From NCBI GenBank assembly GCA_964477205.1, contig CAYZDE010000035.1:1-5491 (forward strand): a stretch of 5,491 nucleotides of DNA. The letters run 5' to 3'. The notes below the pieces were generated by a model that worked only from the letters and a program-made list of their open reading frames with translations, had not been told where the DNA came from and did no database searches. Numbering within the stretch: position 1 is the first letter of the stretch; each line of letters starts with the position of its first letter. Positions 1 through 5,169 of this stretch are shown here, one piece after another. Position numbers and translations under genes: made by a program. Source of the DNA: UBA93 sp964477205 (GTDB lineage Archaea > Micrarchaeota > Micrarchaeia > Norongarragalinales > Norongarragalinaceae).

Positions 1-415
1 AGTTCGACACTCCCTTGAACGAGGCTACCTCCGCCAGTTCGGGTGCCGCGGCGAACAACTCTTCAGGGTCGAGCACCATTTTCACGCCGCCGGTTTCATA
101 GTCCACGCGCGTTGCGATGGTTCCCCCGGTTGATACGAGCGCGAGTTCCGGCAGGCCTTCGGATTGCGTTATTTTCTTCCGCGCCTTTTTTTCAAGCTTG
201 ACCCTACCCGCCTTTACTTTCTTGATTTTTACTTCCGACGCGTTAACCCCCGCATTGTACCCGCTGTCCAACTTCAGTATCAAGCAGTCGGCGTCGCCGA
301 TGCTGGGGCGGGGCAGTAAAACGCCCTCGATTTCCAGCCCGTCCTTGCGGGTCACGCGCAAGCGGTCGCCGATTTCGGCCCCGCTCAAAACTTGCTTTGC
401 CTTTTTAGAATACAA
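1..415 (-). CDS. gatD: Glu-tRNA(Gln) amidotransferase subunit D, N-terminal part (runs off window)
   Basis: This is the first 138 codons of GatD, the archaeal amidase subunit that with GatE converts Glu-tRNA(Gln) to Gln-tRNA(Gln). My own reverse-strand translation shows the N-terminal GatD-specific domain (GDRLRV at residues 16-21, EGVLLPRP at 30-37, LILKLDSGYNAGV at about 45-57). The start of the L-asparaginase-like domain follows, with STGGTIATRVDYETGGV at about 95-111; the first Thr of TGGTI (T96) is the expected nucleophile. Families of this type are about 420-440 residues, so roughly two thirds lie beyond position 1. I place the start at TTG (413-415), 4 nt after the elp3 stop; the frame is open further upstream inside elp3 but encodes nothing GatD-like there. 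A GTGA ribosome-binding core overlaps the elp3 stop, suggesting translational coupling. Its presence implies glutamine charging by transamidation. Confidence 0.93.
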   Translation of the reverse strand, partial: MYSKKAKQVLSGAEIGDRLRVTRKDGLEIEGVLLPRPSIGDADCLILKLDSGYNAGVNASEVKIKKVKAGRVKLEKKARKKITQSEGLPELALVSTGGTIATRVDYETGGVKMVLDPEELFAAAPELAEVASFKGVSN

Positions 416-419
416 CTCG

Positions 420-1895
420 TCACAGCCTCTTGACCATGTAATTCCCGCGAAGTTTAAAACCTTGTTTTCTATAGTACGCCCTTGCGCCGACTCCGCTCAG
501 CACCTTCAACTCCTTCGCGCCGCTCTTCTTAGCGATTCCCTCGGCTTTTTTCAACAGCTTTCCGCCGAATCCCTTGTGTTGAGCTTGCCTACTCTCCGCA
601 CCCACCGGGGTCTGCTCCCCGAAAACTCGCAGCTCTCGCACACCGAATCCGTTGTCTTCGTTCTCGCGCAACCTAAGGAATGCCCACAAGCAATCCTTGT
701 TGGCGAAAGATAGAAAATGCTCTTTTCCTTTGGAAGCGGCGTACTCCATTGCCTGATACTTTGGCTTGCCTTCGACTTGCTTCTTCAAGCCGATTTCACG
801 GCAGCGAATGCAACGGCACTTGATTCCCTTTTCAGCCGCGCGTTTCCAAACGATTTCGCGCAAATTACTCTTGTCAACTCCCGCCTCGATTAGGTTAGTA
901 GGGATGTCGCGGTCAACGCGCATTATCCTGCAGTATTCGGGAATGAATCTCTTTGCCTCGGCGATTACCTCGGCTGCCGTATCCGTGTCGTACGGCTTGA
1001 AGCGCCCGGCTTTCCATTCCCTGTACAGCTTCGTGCCTTTGATTACCAGGCAAGGATAAATCTTGAGCATGTCCGGCTTGAAGCGCTCGTCCTCGAACAT
1101 TTGCTTGAACATTGCAATGTCTTTTTCGGGAGTTGAATACAATCCCGGCATGAAGTGGTAGACGACTTTAAGTAAGGCGTCTTTGCAGTTGCGCGTTGCC
1201 TCTTCAACTTCGGCAAGCCCGTGCCCGCGGCGCACTTTCTCCAACACTTTTTCATCAAAGCTCTGTACCCCTAATTCGACTCGGGTTACCCCGTAGTCGA
1301 GGAACCTCTCTACGTCGCGTTTCGAGCACCAATCCGGCCGGGTCTCGACGGTGAACCCGGTAACCCTGCACTTCGCGCGCTCGTTAGCCTTAATTGCCTC
1401 CGCGAGAGTGCGGCTCTTCTTATTATTGAACGCCTCGAACGCTTTTTTCACGAAAGCGCTCTGGTATTGCGGGGGCTGCGAGTTGAAAGTTCCCCCCATG
1501 ATGATTAGCTCGCACTTGCTCGGGTCGTGCCCTATTGCGCGCAACTGGCGCAGCCGGTCGCTTGCTTGCTTGAATGCATCGTAATTGTTTTGTTTCGCCC
1601 GCCTTGCCGCCGGCTCGAAGCCGGTGTAACTCTTGGGCGCGTCGCTAGTCGGGCAGTAAGTGCAGTTTCCCGGGCAAGGATAAGGGCGGGTCATAACCGC
1701 GATTACGCACACGCCGCTCGCGCTTCGAGTGCGGCGGGTCTTAAGCACGGCCTTTAACTCTTTTTTCTTTTCTTTGGATAATTCGGCTAGCAAGTCGGCG
1801 TTCCTAGGCACATGGTCAAGGCGCCCTTTGGCGCGCTCACGCTTGTACGCCTCTAATTCTTCCTTACTAATGCTCGCGCTCAACTTTTTTGACAT
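420..1895 (-). CDS. elp3: Elp3-family tRNA uridine(34) acetyltransferase (radical SAM + GNAT)
   Basis: Stand-alone archaeal Elp3, 491 residues (usual archaeal proteins are somewhat longer, about 530-550). Elp3 uses SAM and acetyl-CoA to start cm5U-type modification of wobble uridine 34 in tRNA. Domains in order are a lysine-rich N-terminal tRNA-binding segment (1-60), a radical SAM domain (about 62-345) with Fe-S cysteines C74, C78 and C81, YTGFEP at 90-95, GGTFNS at 134-139, VETRPDW at 183-189 and LGVQS at 208-212, a zinc-site CxCx2C (C360, C362, C365), and a C-terminal GNAT domain. The GNAT part shows RELRVFG at 420-426, the acetyl-CoA loop QHKGFG at 439-444, LSGVGARAYYRKQGF at 466-480 with the catalytic-type Tyr pair 474/475, and YMVKRL at the end. 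The Fe-S motif spacing is CX3CX2C, not the CX4CX2C I expect in prokaryotic Elp3. ATG at 1895 is the first possible start, because an in-frame TGA lies five codons upstream. A GGAAAGGT sequence lies about 14 nt before it. Confidence 0.95.
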   Translation of the reverse strand: MSKKLSASISKEELEAYKRERAKGRLDHVPRNADLLAELSKEKKKELKAVLKTRRTRSASGVCVIAVMTRPYPCPGNCTYCPTSDAPKSYTGFEPAARRAKQNNYDAFKQASDRLRQLRAIGHDPSKCELIIMGGTFNSQPPQYQSAFVKKAFEAFNNKKSRTLAEAIKANERAKCRVTGFTVETRPDWCSKRDVERFLDYGVTRVELGVQSFDEKVLEKVRRGHGLAEVEEATRNCKDALLKVVYHFMPGLYSTPEKDIAMFKQMFEDERFKPDMLKIYPCLVIKGTKLYREWKAGRFKPYDTDTAAEVIAEAKRFIPEYCRIMRVDRDIPTNLIEAGVDKSNLREIVWKRAAEKGIKCRCIRCREIGLKKQVEGKPKYQAMEYAASKGKEHFLSFANKDCLWAFLRLRENEDNGFGVRELRVFGEQTPVGAESRQAQHKGFGGKLLKKAEGIAKKSGAKELKVLSGVGARAYYRKQGFKLRGNYMVKRL

Positions 1896-1921
1896 TATGT
1901 TAATTCATTACCTTTCCAGCC

Positions 1922-2728
1922 TTATTTTAGGTTGCTCGTTAATCCGAACAAAGCGTAAATTACTTGCTGCAGGCTCGGGAATAATAATACCCCGTGGCTA
2001 GTCGCCCGCATGTCTTGGTACAAGCTGCGTTCGGCTTCGAGGGCGGCAGGTAAGGATGCATTCATGCCAGAACTCGACAAGCTCTTCACGTTGAATTCCA
2101 AAGCGAACGACCCCGCCTCACTGCTCGACACCGGGTAAGCGATTAAGCGCTCGCTCTTGTAAGGGACGAATACCTTGCGCGGCTCAAGCAAGCCGCCGGG
2201 CAATCCCTTAACTGTTACTTCAAACGAGTCGCTGGCACTCGAATCGTTCTTTAAGAATAAGTAGTAAGTAGCCGGCTGGTCCACTCCCGCAACCACGATG
2301 TTATTTGCGAGTGACGATTGGAACACGTCGCGCGAGACCACCACGCTGCACTTAACCCGCGTGGTAGGTGCGCGCTCGTACTCGTCTATTACCATTAAGT
2401 AAAATTCGTATTCTCCGTCGGCAGCATTCTTCGCAGCTGAAACATAAGCGTGCATCGGACTCTCGTAAAACTTGCCGTCCTCTTTAGTCCACCCTACCGG
2501 GAGCGTTGCCTCTTCAATTATTGTGCGGTCCCACAAGGCCTCCCCTCCGGACGGGTTCTCCTCGCCTGAGCCGCGGTCTATGACTATTTCCACTTTTTGC
2601 CCGGGCCCGATTACCCCCAAGTTAAGCGAGCCGCCGTCCTCAAGGGCGTCCTGCACTGGATTCCAAACCGTGACGTGAGCCGCGCTCACGAGAGCGCAGC
2701 ATAACAGCAATAAAACGAGTTTTTTCAT
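1922..2728 (-). CDS. Secreted or surface protein with beta-sandwich-like repeats, family not recognised
   Basis: I do not recognise a named family. The 268-residue product begins with a clear Sec signal peptide (MKK, then a hydrophobic core of residues 4-14, and a likely cleavage after SAA at 15-17), so it should be exported. The body is rich in beta-strand-like stretches. One segment is at about 20-130. A second at about 143-216 (VAGVDQPATYYLFLKNDS... to FALEFNVKS) resembles the Ig-like, NEW3/CARDB-type modules common in archaeal envelope proteins. Two N-glycosylation sequons are visible, N161-D-S and N223-A-S. The C-terminus (about 246-264) is a hydrophobic stretch interrupted by polar residues, possibly a membrane-associating tail rather than a classical anchor. 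It heads a probable operon with elp3 26 nt downstream. A TATA-like element centred about 28 nt before the ATG suggests a leaderless message. Function is unknown. Confidence 0.8.
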   Translation of the reverse strand: MKKLVLLLLCCALVSAAHVTVWNPVQDALEDGGSLNLGVIGPGQKVEIVIDRGSGEENPSGGEALWDRTIIEEATLPVGWTKEDGKFYESPMHAYVSAAKNAADGEYEFYLMVIDEYERAPTTRVKCSVVVSRDVFQSSLANNIVVAGVDQPATYYLFLKNDSSASDSFEVTVKGLPGGLLEPRKVFVPYKSERLIAYPVSSSEAGSFALEFNVKSLSSSGMNASLPAALEAERSLYQDMRATSHGVLLFPSLQQVIYALFGLTSNLK

Positions 2729-2751
2729 TGTTTGAGTATAACTGCGCTCGA

Positions 2752-2761
2752 ATTAAAAAAA
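2752..2761 (-). promoter_or_regulatory. TATA-like promoter element of the secreted protein - elp3 - gatD operon
   Basis: On the minus strand the sequence reads TTTTTTTAAT, centred about 28 nt before the ATG at 2728. That is the spacing expected when an archaeal TATA box directs transcription starting at or very near the start codon. No Shine-Dalgarno sequence is visible before the ATG, which agrees with leaderless translation. Assignment rests on spacing and composition only. Confidence 0.5.
2755..2761 (-). terminator. T-run, possible pssA terminator
   Basis: On the minus strand there are seven consecutive T residues about 30 nt after the pssA stop codon, of the kind that terminates archaeal RNA polymerase without needing a hairpin. 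The same bases form part of the proposed TATA element for the next gene, so one short AT-rich patch may serve both purposes. Confidence 0.4.
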
Positions 2762-2789
2762 CCGTTGTTTTGCCCGGATTGCAATAAGA

Positions 2790-3299
2790 TTAGAAAGAAA
2801 TGCGCGGCTTCGGCACCTTGAACGGGCCGAGCATTAACGCGGCTCCGCAGACCAGCCACGCCGGGCTCAAGGCAGGGCTAGCGTAACAAACAACGAGGAC
2901 GAGCAATGCGGCAATAGGTGAAGGCAATCCTTGGTAGTGCCCTTTCTTTTTCTTAGTGTTGAAGCGGGCGAGGCGCAGCAAGGCCGCGAGAACGAATGCG
3001 ATTGCAGCCGCGAGGAACAATAGCCCAGCCCAACTCGAGTAAAAGCCGGCGAAGGCCTTGAATACTATGAACGCCGGAGCGACTCCGAAGCTCACTGCAT
3101 CCGCTAACGAATCCAAGTGCATTCCGAAAGCGTTCGGTTTCGAGCGCCGGGCGGCCCACCCGTCGAGGGTGTCAAACACAATGGCCAAGCAAACCAATGC
3201 AAAAGGAGCCCAAGCCCAATAATTTGTTGCGATGATAATGGCGAGGAAACCCGCGCAAGCATTAGCAAGGGTAAACCAATCCTTCTTATCGAGTTTCAC
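2790..3299 (-). CDS. pssA: CDP-alcohol phosphatidyltransferase, probable archaetidylserine synthase
   Basis: Integral membrane enzyme that should transfer the lipid phosphatidyl group from CDP-archaeol to L-serine, making archaetidylserine. The family signature is plain: D43-x2-D46-G47-x2-A50-R51, then G59, D63 and D67, within DTLDGWAAR and GMHLDSLAD. The serine-synthase type is supported by DAVSFGVAP (67-75), LLRLARFNT (107-115) and YQGLPSPIAA (122-131), which match PssA (COG1183) rather than phosphatidylglycerol- or inositol-phosphate synthases. About five or six hydrophobic segments are visible (roughly 9-25, 29-42, 70-85, 90-109, 128-142, 147-160). By my count R51 to G59 is seven residues, one fewer than the usual eight. 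At 169 residues it is short but reaches the family's conserved C-terminal end. The start is GTG at 3299; an in-frame TAA four codons upstream excludes an earlier one. Confidence 0.92.
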   Translation of the reverse strand: MKLDKKDWFTLANACAGFLAIIIATNYWAWAPFALVCLAIVFDTLDGWAARRSKPNAFGMHLDSLADAVSFGVAPAFIVFKAFAGFYSSWAGLLFLAAAIAFVLAALLRLARFNTKKKKGHYQGLPSPIAALLVLVVCYASPALSPAWLVCGAALMLGPFKVPKPRISF

Positions 3300-3306
3300 A
3301 AACCCA

Positions 3307-3314
3307 TTTTAATC
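3307..3314 (+). promoter_or_regulatory. Candidate TATA element for the tRNA-Ile transcript
   Basis: TTTTAATC is centred about 27 nt before the tRNA 5' end at 3338, the spacing expected for an archaeal promoter starting transcription one or two bases before the mature tRNA. A second AT-rich patch at 3318-3330 is too close to fit this start. The signal is weak and is supported only by position. Confidence 0.35.
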
Positions 3315-3322
3315 TTGTTTAT

Positions 3323-3330
3323 TCTTAAAG
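3323..3330 (-). promoter_or_regulatory. TATA-like promoter element of pssA
   Basis: The minus strand reads CTTTAAGA, centred 27 nt before the GTG start at 3299. There is no ribosome-binding site between them, so a leaderless pssA message is likely. This element and the tRNA promoter share the 38-bp divergent gap between pssA and the tRNA. Confidence 0.5.
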
Positions 3331-3337
3331 ATTGCGC

Positions 3338-3451
3338 GGGCTTGTAGCTCAGTATGGTCTAGAGCGCCAGTCTTATACGACGCTCGAGGGCTTTGTTACC
3401 TCGAGTGACTGGGTCAACTGGACGTCCCGGGTTCAAATCCCGGCAGGCCCA
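3338..3451 (+). tRNA. tRNA-Ile (anticodon UAU), intron-containing
   Basis: The cloverleaf folds completely once a 38-nt intron is removed, giving a 76-nt tRNA. The acceptor stem is GGGCTTG (3338-3344) with CAGGCCC (3444-3450), which has one G-U pair, and the discriminator is A3451. The D arm is GCTC/GAGC, ending at 3365. The anticodon stem is CCAGT (3367-3371) with ACTGG (3417-3421). The variable loop is five bases (3422-3426), and the T arm is CCGGG-TTCAAAT-CCCGG (3427-3443). The spliced anticodon loop is CTTATAA, so the anticodon is UAU (3374-3376), reading AUA. Ile identity is supported by the GGGC acceptor start, the A discriminator and close resemblance to archaeal tRNA-Ile(GAU) in the acceptor, D and T arms. 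CCA is not encoded. Four T residues (3452-3455) follow directly. Confidence 0.9.
3378..3415 (+). other. Archaeal tRNA intron at position 37/38 (bulge-helix-bulge)
   Basis: The intron is placed by its bulge-helix-bulge fold. The central 4-bp helix pairs exon bases CTTA (3372-3375) with intron bases TGGG (3410-3413) through C-G, two U-G and A-U pairs. The two 3-nt bulges are TAC (3376-3378) and TCA (3414-3416), and splicing endonuclease would cut between the second and third base of each. The intron interior forms a strong 7-bp hairpin, CTCGAGG (3383-3389) with CCTCGAG (3399-3405), extended outward by G-U and C-G pairs. Removal should be by the tRNA splicing endonuclease and ligation by RtcB. 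Confidence 0.85.
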
Positions 3452-3459
3452 TTTTAATC

Positions 3460-4107
3460 ATGAAGGCGATTTCATTCGACTTGGACGGCACCTTGGCCGA
3501 TAAGACATTCGATGATGCCTTATGGTTCAAGGCAATCCCTAAGTTTTACGCGCGAAAACAAGGAATGAGCTTTGACGAAGCACTTGCTCACTGCAAGCGC
3601 GCTTACGATTCAGAGGGTGACGAGTCATTGCGTTGGTATGACGTGAACCATTGGCTGGCAGTGTTCGGCTTGACTAAAGAGAAGCAAGCGGTGCTCGAGG
3701 AAACAAGGCACTTGATTACTTTGTTTCCGGACACGATTCCCTGCCTCGAAAGGCTGCGCGACTCAAGCTGCCGCCTCGCAATAGTGTCGAATGCTATTCG
3801 TGAATTCATTTCATTCAAACTCGAAGTCGAAGAATTAGCCTCTTATTTCAAACCGGAAAACGTTTACTCTATGACCAGCGATTTTAAAATCGTGAAGAAA
3901 AACGCGGACGCGTTCAAGAGCATTTGCGTTAAGCTCGGTGTTAAGCCGAGTGAATTATGGCACGTCGGCGACCACTACAAATTCGATTACTTAATCCCTA
4001 GAGAGGCGGGCGTAAATGCTTTCTACCTTGACCGCTCGGGCAAAGAGCAAGGAGAATTCGTAGTGCACGACTTGAAAGAATTCGCTGAAATAGTCCTCGA
4101 CGCTTAG
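3460..4107 (+). CDS. HAD-superfamily hydrolase (probable phosphatase)
   Basis: A 215-residue haloacid-dehalogenase-type hydrolase, probably a cytosolic phosphomonoesterase; the substrate cannot be read from the sequence. All four HAD motifs are present. Motif I is FDLDGTL (nucleophile D7, general acid/base D9), motif II is AIVSN (S110), motif III is a lysine in KIVKKN (K146 or K147) and motif IV is HVGDHYKFD (D171, D176). The insert between motifs I and II (about 13-100) is helical-looking and contains RWYDVNHW (58-65), typical of a subfamily I cap. Length is usual for the family. The ATG lies only 8 nt after the tRNA discriminator base, with no ribosome-binding site, so the gene is probably transcribed with the tRNA and freed by tRNA 3' processing. 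Confidence 0.9.
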   Translation: MKAISFDLDGTLADKTFDDALWFKAIPKFYARKQGMSFDEALAHCKRAYDSEGDESLRWYDVNHWLAVFGLTKEKQAVLEETRHLITLFPDTIPCLERLRDSSCRLAIVSNAIREFISFKLEVEELASYFKPENVYSMTSDFKIVKKNADAFKSICVKLGVKPSELWHVGDHYKFDYLIPREAGVNAFYLDRSGKEQGEFVVHDLKEFAEIVLDA

Positions 4108-4116
4108 CTTTTATTC
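4108..4116 (+). promoter_or_regulatory. TATA-like element of rnp4 (also T-rich HAD gene end)
   Basis: CTTTTATTC begins directly after the HAD gene stop and is centred 27 nt before the rnp4 ATG. This is the same spacing as the proposed leaderless promoters on the other strand. The four T residues could also end the upstream transcript. Confidence 0.45.
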
Positions 4117-4138
4117 GCTCGCGAATCAGTTTACTCTT

Positions 4139-4423
4139 ATGGACGTGAAAGCGGAGGCGAGGAAGCAGTGCCGCGAGCTCTTGGAACGCGCCAAACGCGT
4201 TTGGAGTGAAGATGAACCGCTCGCTAAGCGGTACGTGACAATCGCGCGCAAAAGGGCAATGCGCCACCGCATTCGTTTGGGCTCGAAGGACTACTGCAAG
4301 TCGTGCGGCGTGCCCTGGGTTCCCGGCTCGACTTTGCGAGTCAGGGCATCGGGGAAAACCGTTTTATATATCTGTAAATCGTGTAATAAGGTGAAGAGAT
4401 TCCCTTTGACTAGGCATGAGTAG
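4139..4423 (+). CDS. rnp4: RNase P protein component 4 (Rpp21/Rpr2 family)
   Basis: A protein subunit of archaeal RNase P, the ribonucleoprotein that cuts the 5' leader from pre-tRNA; Rpp21 works as a pair with Rpp29 on the specificity side of the RNA. The 94-residue product has the family layout: N-terminal basic helices (about 2-45) with LAKRYVTIARKRAMRHRIRL at 28-47, then a zinc ribbon with C53-x2-C56 and C79-x2-C82. The motif WVPGSTLRVR lies at 60-69. The final residues (KRFPLTRHE) resemble the conserved ribbon end of the family. The ATG is preceded by a TATA-like element and no Shine-Dalgarno sequence. It lies immediately upstream of rps19e, a linkage I recall from other archaea. Confidence 0.93.
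   Translation: MDVKAEARKQCRELLERAKRVWSEDEPLAKRYVTIARKRAMRHRIRLGSKDYCKSCGVPWVPGSTLRVRASGKTVLYICKSCNKVKRFPLTRHE
4362..4370 (+). promoter_or_regulatory. Candidate internal promoter for the rps19e operon, inside rnp4
   Basis: TTTTATATA, preceded by the A-rich GGGGAAAACC, is the best archaeal BRE/TATA match in the window. It would place transcription start near 4393 and give rps19e a leader of roughly 65 nt carrying its Shine-Dalgarno site. It overlaps the codons for VLYI in rnp4, so the match could be due to coding constraint. Confidence 0.4.
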
Positions 4424-4443
4424 CCGTAATGGGAATCGATTGT

Positions 4444-4450
4444 GGTAGGT
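4444..4450 (+). promoter_or_regulatory. Shine-Dalgarno site of rps19e
   Basis: GGTAGGT lies 9 nt before the rps19e ATG, a near match to the archaeal GGAGGTGAT consensus at a good distance. It supports the ATG at 4460 as the start. Confidence 0.6.
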
Positions 4451-4459
4451 TAGTTAAAA

Positions 4460-4876
4460 ATGGTTAGTGCGATTACGAAAATTAAGCCCGGAAGGGCCAT
4501 TGAAAAGATAGCCGCGAGCTTGGAACGCGACGGCGCCGTGAAGCCCCCAATTTGGGCTTTAACGGTTAAGTCGGGGGTTTCCCGAGAGCGCGTTCCGTCC
4601 ACGACCGGGTTTTGGTTCAAGCGGGCAGCGGCGGTTCTCCGCACTTTTTACTTTTCCGAGGGCAGCCCCTTGGGGGTGCAGCGCTTGCGTAACAAGTACG
4701 GGGGCCGAAAGAGGCACTTAGTGCGCGCCGCCCACCACCGCAAAGGCGGCGGCGGCGTTTTGAGGCGCGTGGTGCAGCAACTCGAAGAGGCGGGCTTTGT
4801 AGAAAAACAGTCCAAGACTTCCGGCCGAGTGATAACCGCGAAGGGAAAGAAGTTCGTTAACGCGGCTTTGAAGTGA
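4460..4876 (+). CDS. rps19e: Ribosomal protein S19e (eS19)
   Basis: Small-subunit ribosomal protein found in archaea and eukaryotes. It sits in the head of the 30S subunit and is needed for rRNA maturation in eukaryotes. The 138-residue sequence has the winged-helix family pattern: KPPIWALTVKSG at 28-39, the RAAAVLRTFY helix at 55-64, then PLGVQRLRNKYGGRKR at 69-84. VLRRVVQQLEEAGFVEK follows at 100-116 and SGRVITAKGKKF at 121-132. Around 47-53 the usual DWWYIR-type segment reads TGFWFKR, so one aromatic position has changed. A run of four GGC glycine codons (95-98) sits where most homologs have a Gly-Ser pair. It opens the conserved archaeal string with pdcd5 and rpl39e. Confidence 0.95.
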   Translation: MVSAITKIKPGRAIEKIAASLERDGAVKPPIWALTVKSGVSRERVPSTTGFWFKRAAAVLRTFYFSEGSPLGVQRLRNKYGGRKRHLVRAAHHRKGGGGVLRRVVQQLEEAGFVEKQSKTSGRVITAKGKKFVNAALK

Positions 4877-4887
4877 AACCGCAAATT

Positions 4888-5163
4888 ATGAACGAAGAAC
4901 AATTGGATGAGTACAAGCGAAGGCGGGAATACGAAGCGGCGAAGCGGTTGCTCGCACAGCAAGTGTTAAGCGCGGAAGCGTTCGAGCGCTTGTCGAACAT
5001 TCACGCCGCAAACCCCTCACTGTACTCAAAGATAATCGACTTGCTCGTCGCGTTGAAGCAAGCCGGGCGCTTGCCCCCGGGCAAGCTGTCGGAGGAGCAA
5101 TTCAAGAAGTTGTTGGCGCGCGTTCTCCCGCGTAGGCGCGACACCAAAATAATTCGGAAGTGA
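4888..5163 (+). CDS. PDCD5/TFAR19-family DNA-binding protein
   Basis: A 91-residue member of the archaeal PDCD5 family (DUF122-type three-helix-bundle protein), thought to bind nucleic acid; its cellular role in archaea is not settled. Visible features are a basic N-terminal helix (DEYKRRREYEAAKRLLAQQVL), a core with AFERLSNI and YSKIIDLLVALKQAGRL, and the family C-terminus LSEEQFKKLLARVLP followed by a basic RRRDTKIIRK tail. Position between rps19e and rpl39e is the classical archaeal context. I chose ATG 4888. A GTG at 4873 would add five residues and overlap the rps19e stop, but the N-terminus from the ATG matches the family and the GTGA at 4873-4876 looks like its ribosome-binding core. 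Confidence 0.9.
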   Translation: MNEEQLDEYKRRREYEAAKRLLAQQVLSAEAFERLSNIHAANPSLYSKIIDLLVALKQAGRLPPGKLSEEQFKKLLARVLPRRRDTKIIRK

Positions 5164-5169
5164 TGTGTA

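Noticed and set aside
117..713. Plus-strand 198-codon open frame across the gatD/elp3 junction
   Set aside because: It is antisense to gatD and the conserved GNAT end of elp3, has no recognisable domain, and both genes on the other strand are clear.
3411..3421. Reading GTC at 3413-3415 as a tRNA-Asp anticodon
   Set aside because: It would leave the anticodon stem CCAGT/ACTGG out of register, and the acceptor (GGGC, A discriminator) is isoleucine-like, not aspartate-like. The bulge-helix-bulge fold puts these bases at the intron end.
3367..3425. Alternative 29-nt intron using ACTGG at 3408-3412 as the 3' anticodon strand
   Set aside because: It would leave a 14-nt variable loop without a stem and break the bulge-helix-bulge geometry; the anticodon would still be UAU.
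4746..4756. GGC repeat in rps19e as a functional microsatellite
   Set aside because: It has only about four units and encodes a short glycine turn at a position where the family already has glycine; chance is sufficient.
4460..4962. Minus-strand open frames under rps19e
   Set aside because: They are shadows of S19e with no family features or start signals.
4873..5163. GTG at 4873 as the pdcd5 start
   Set aside because: It would add MKPQI before a methionine that fits the family N-terminus; the bases serve better as a ribosome-binding core. It cannot be fully excluded.
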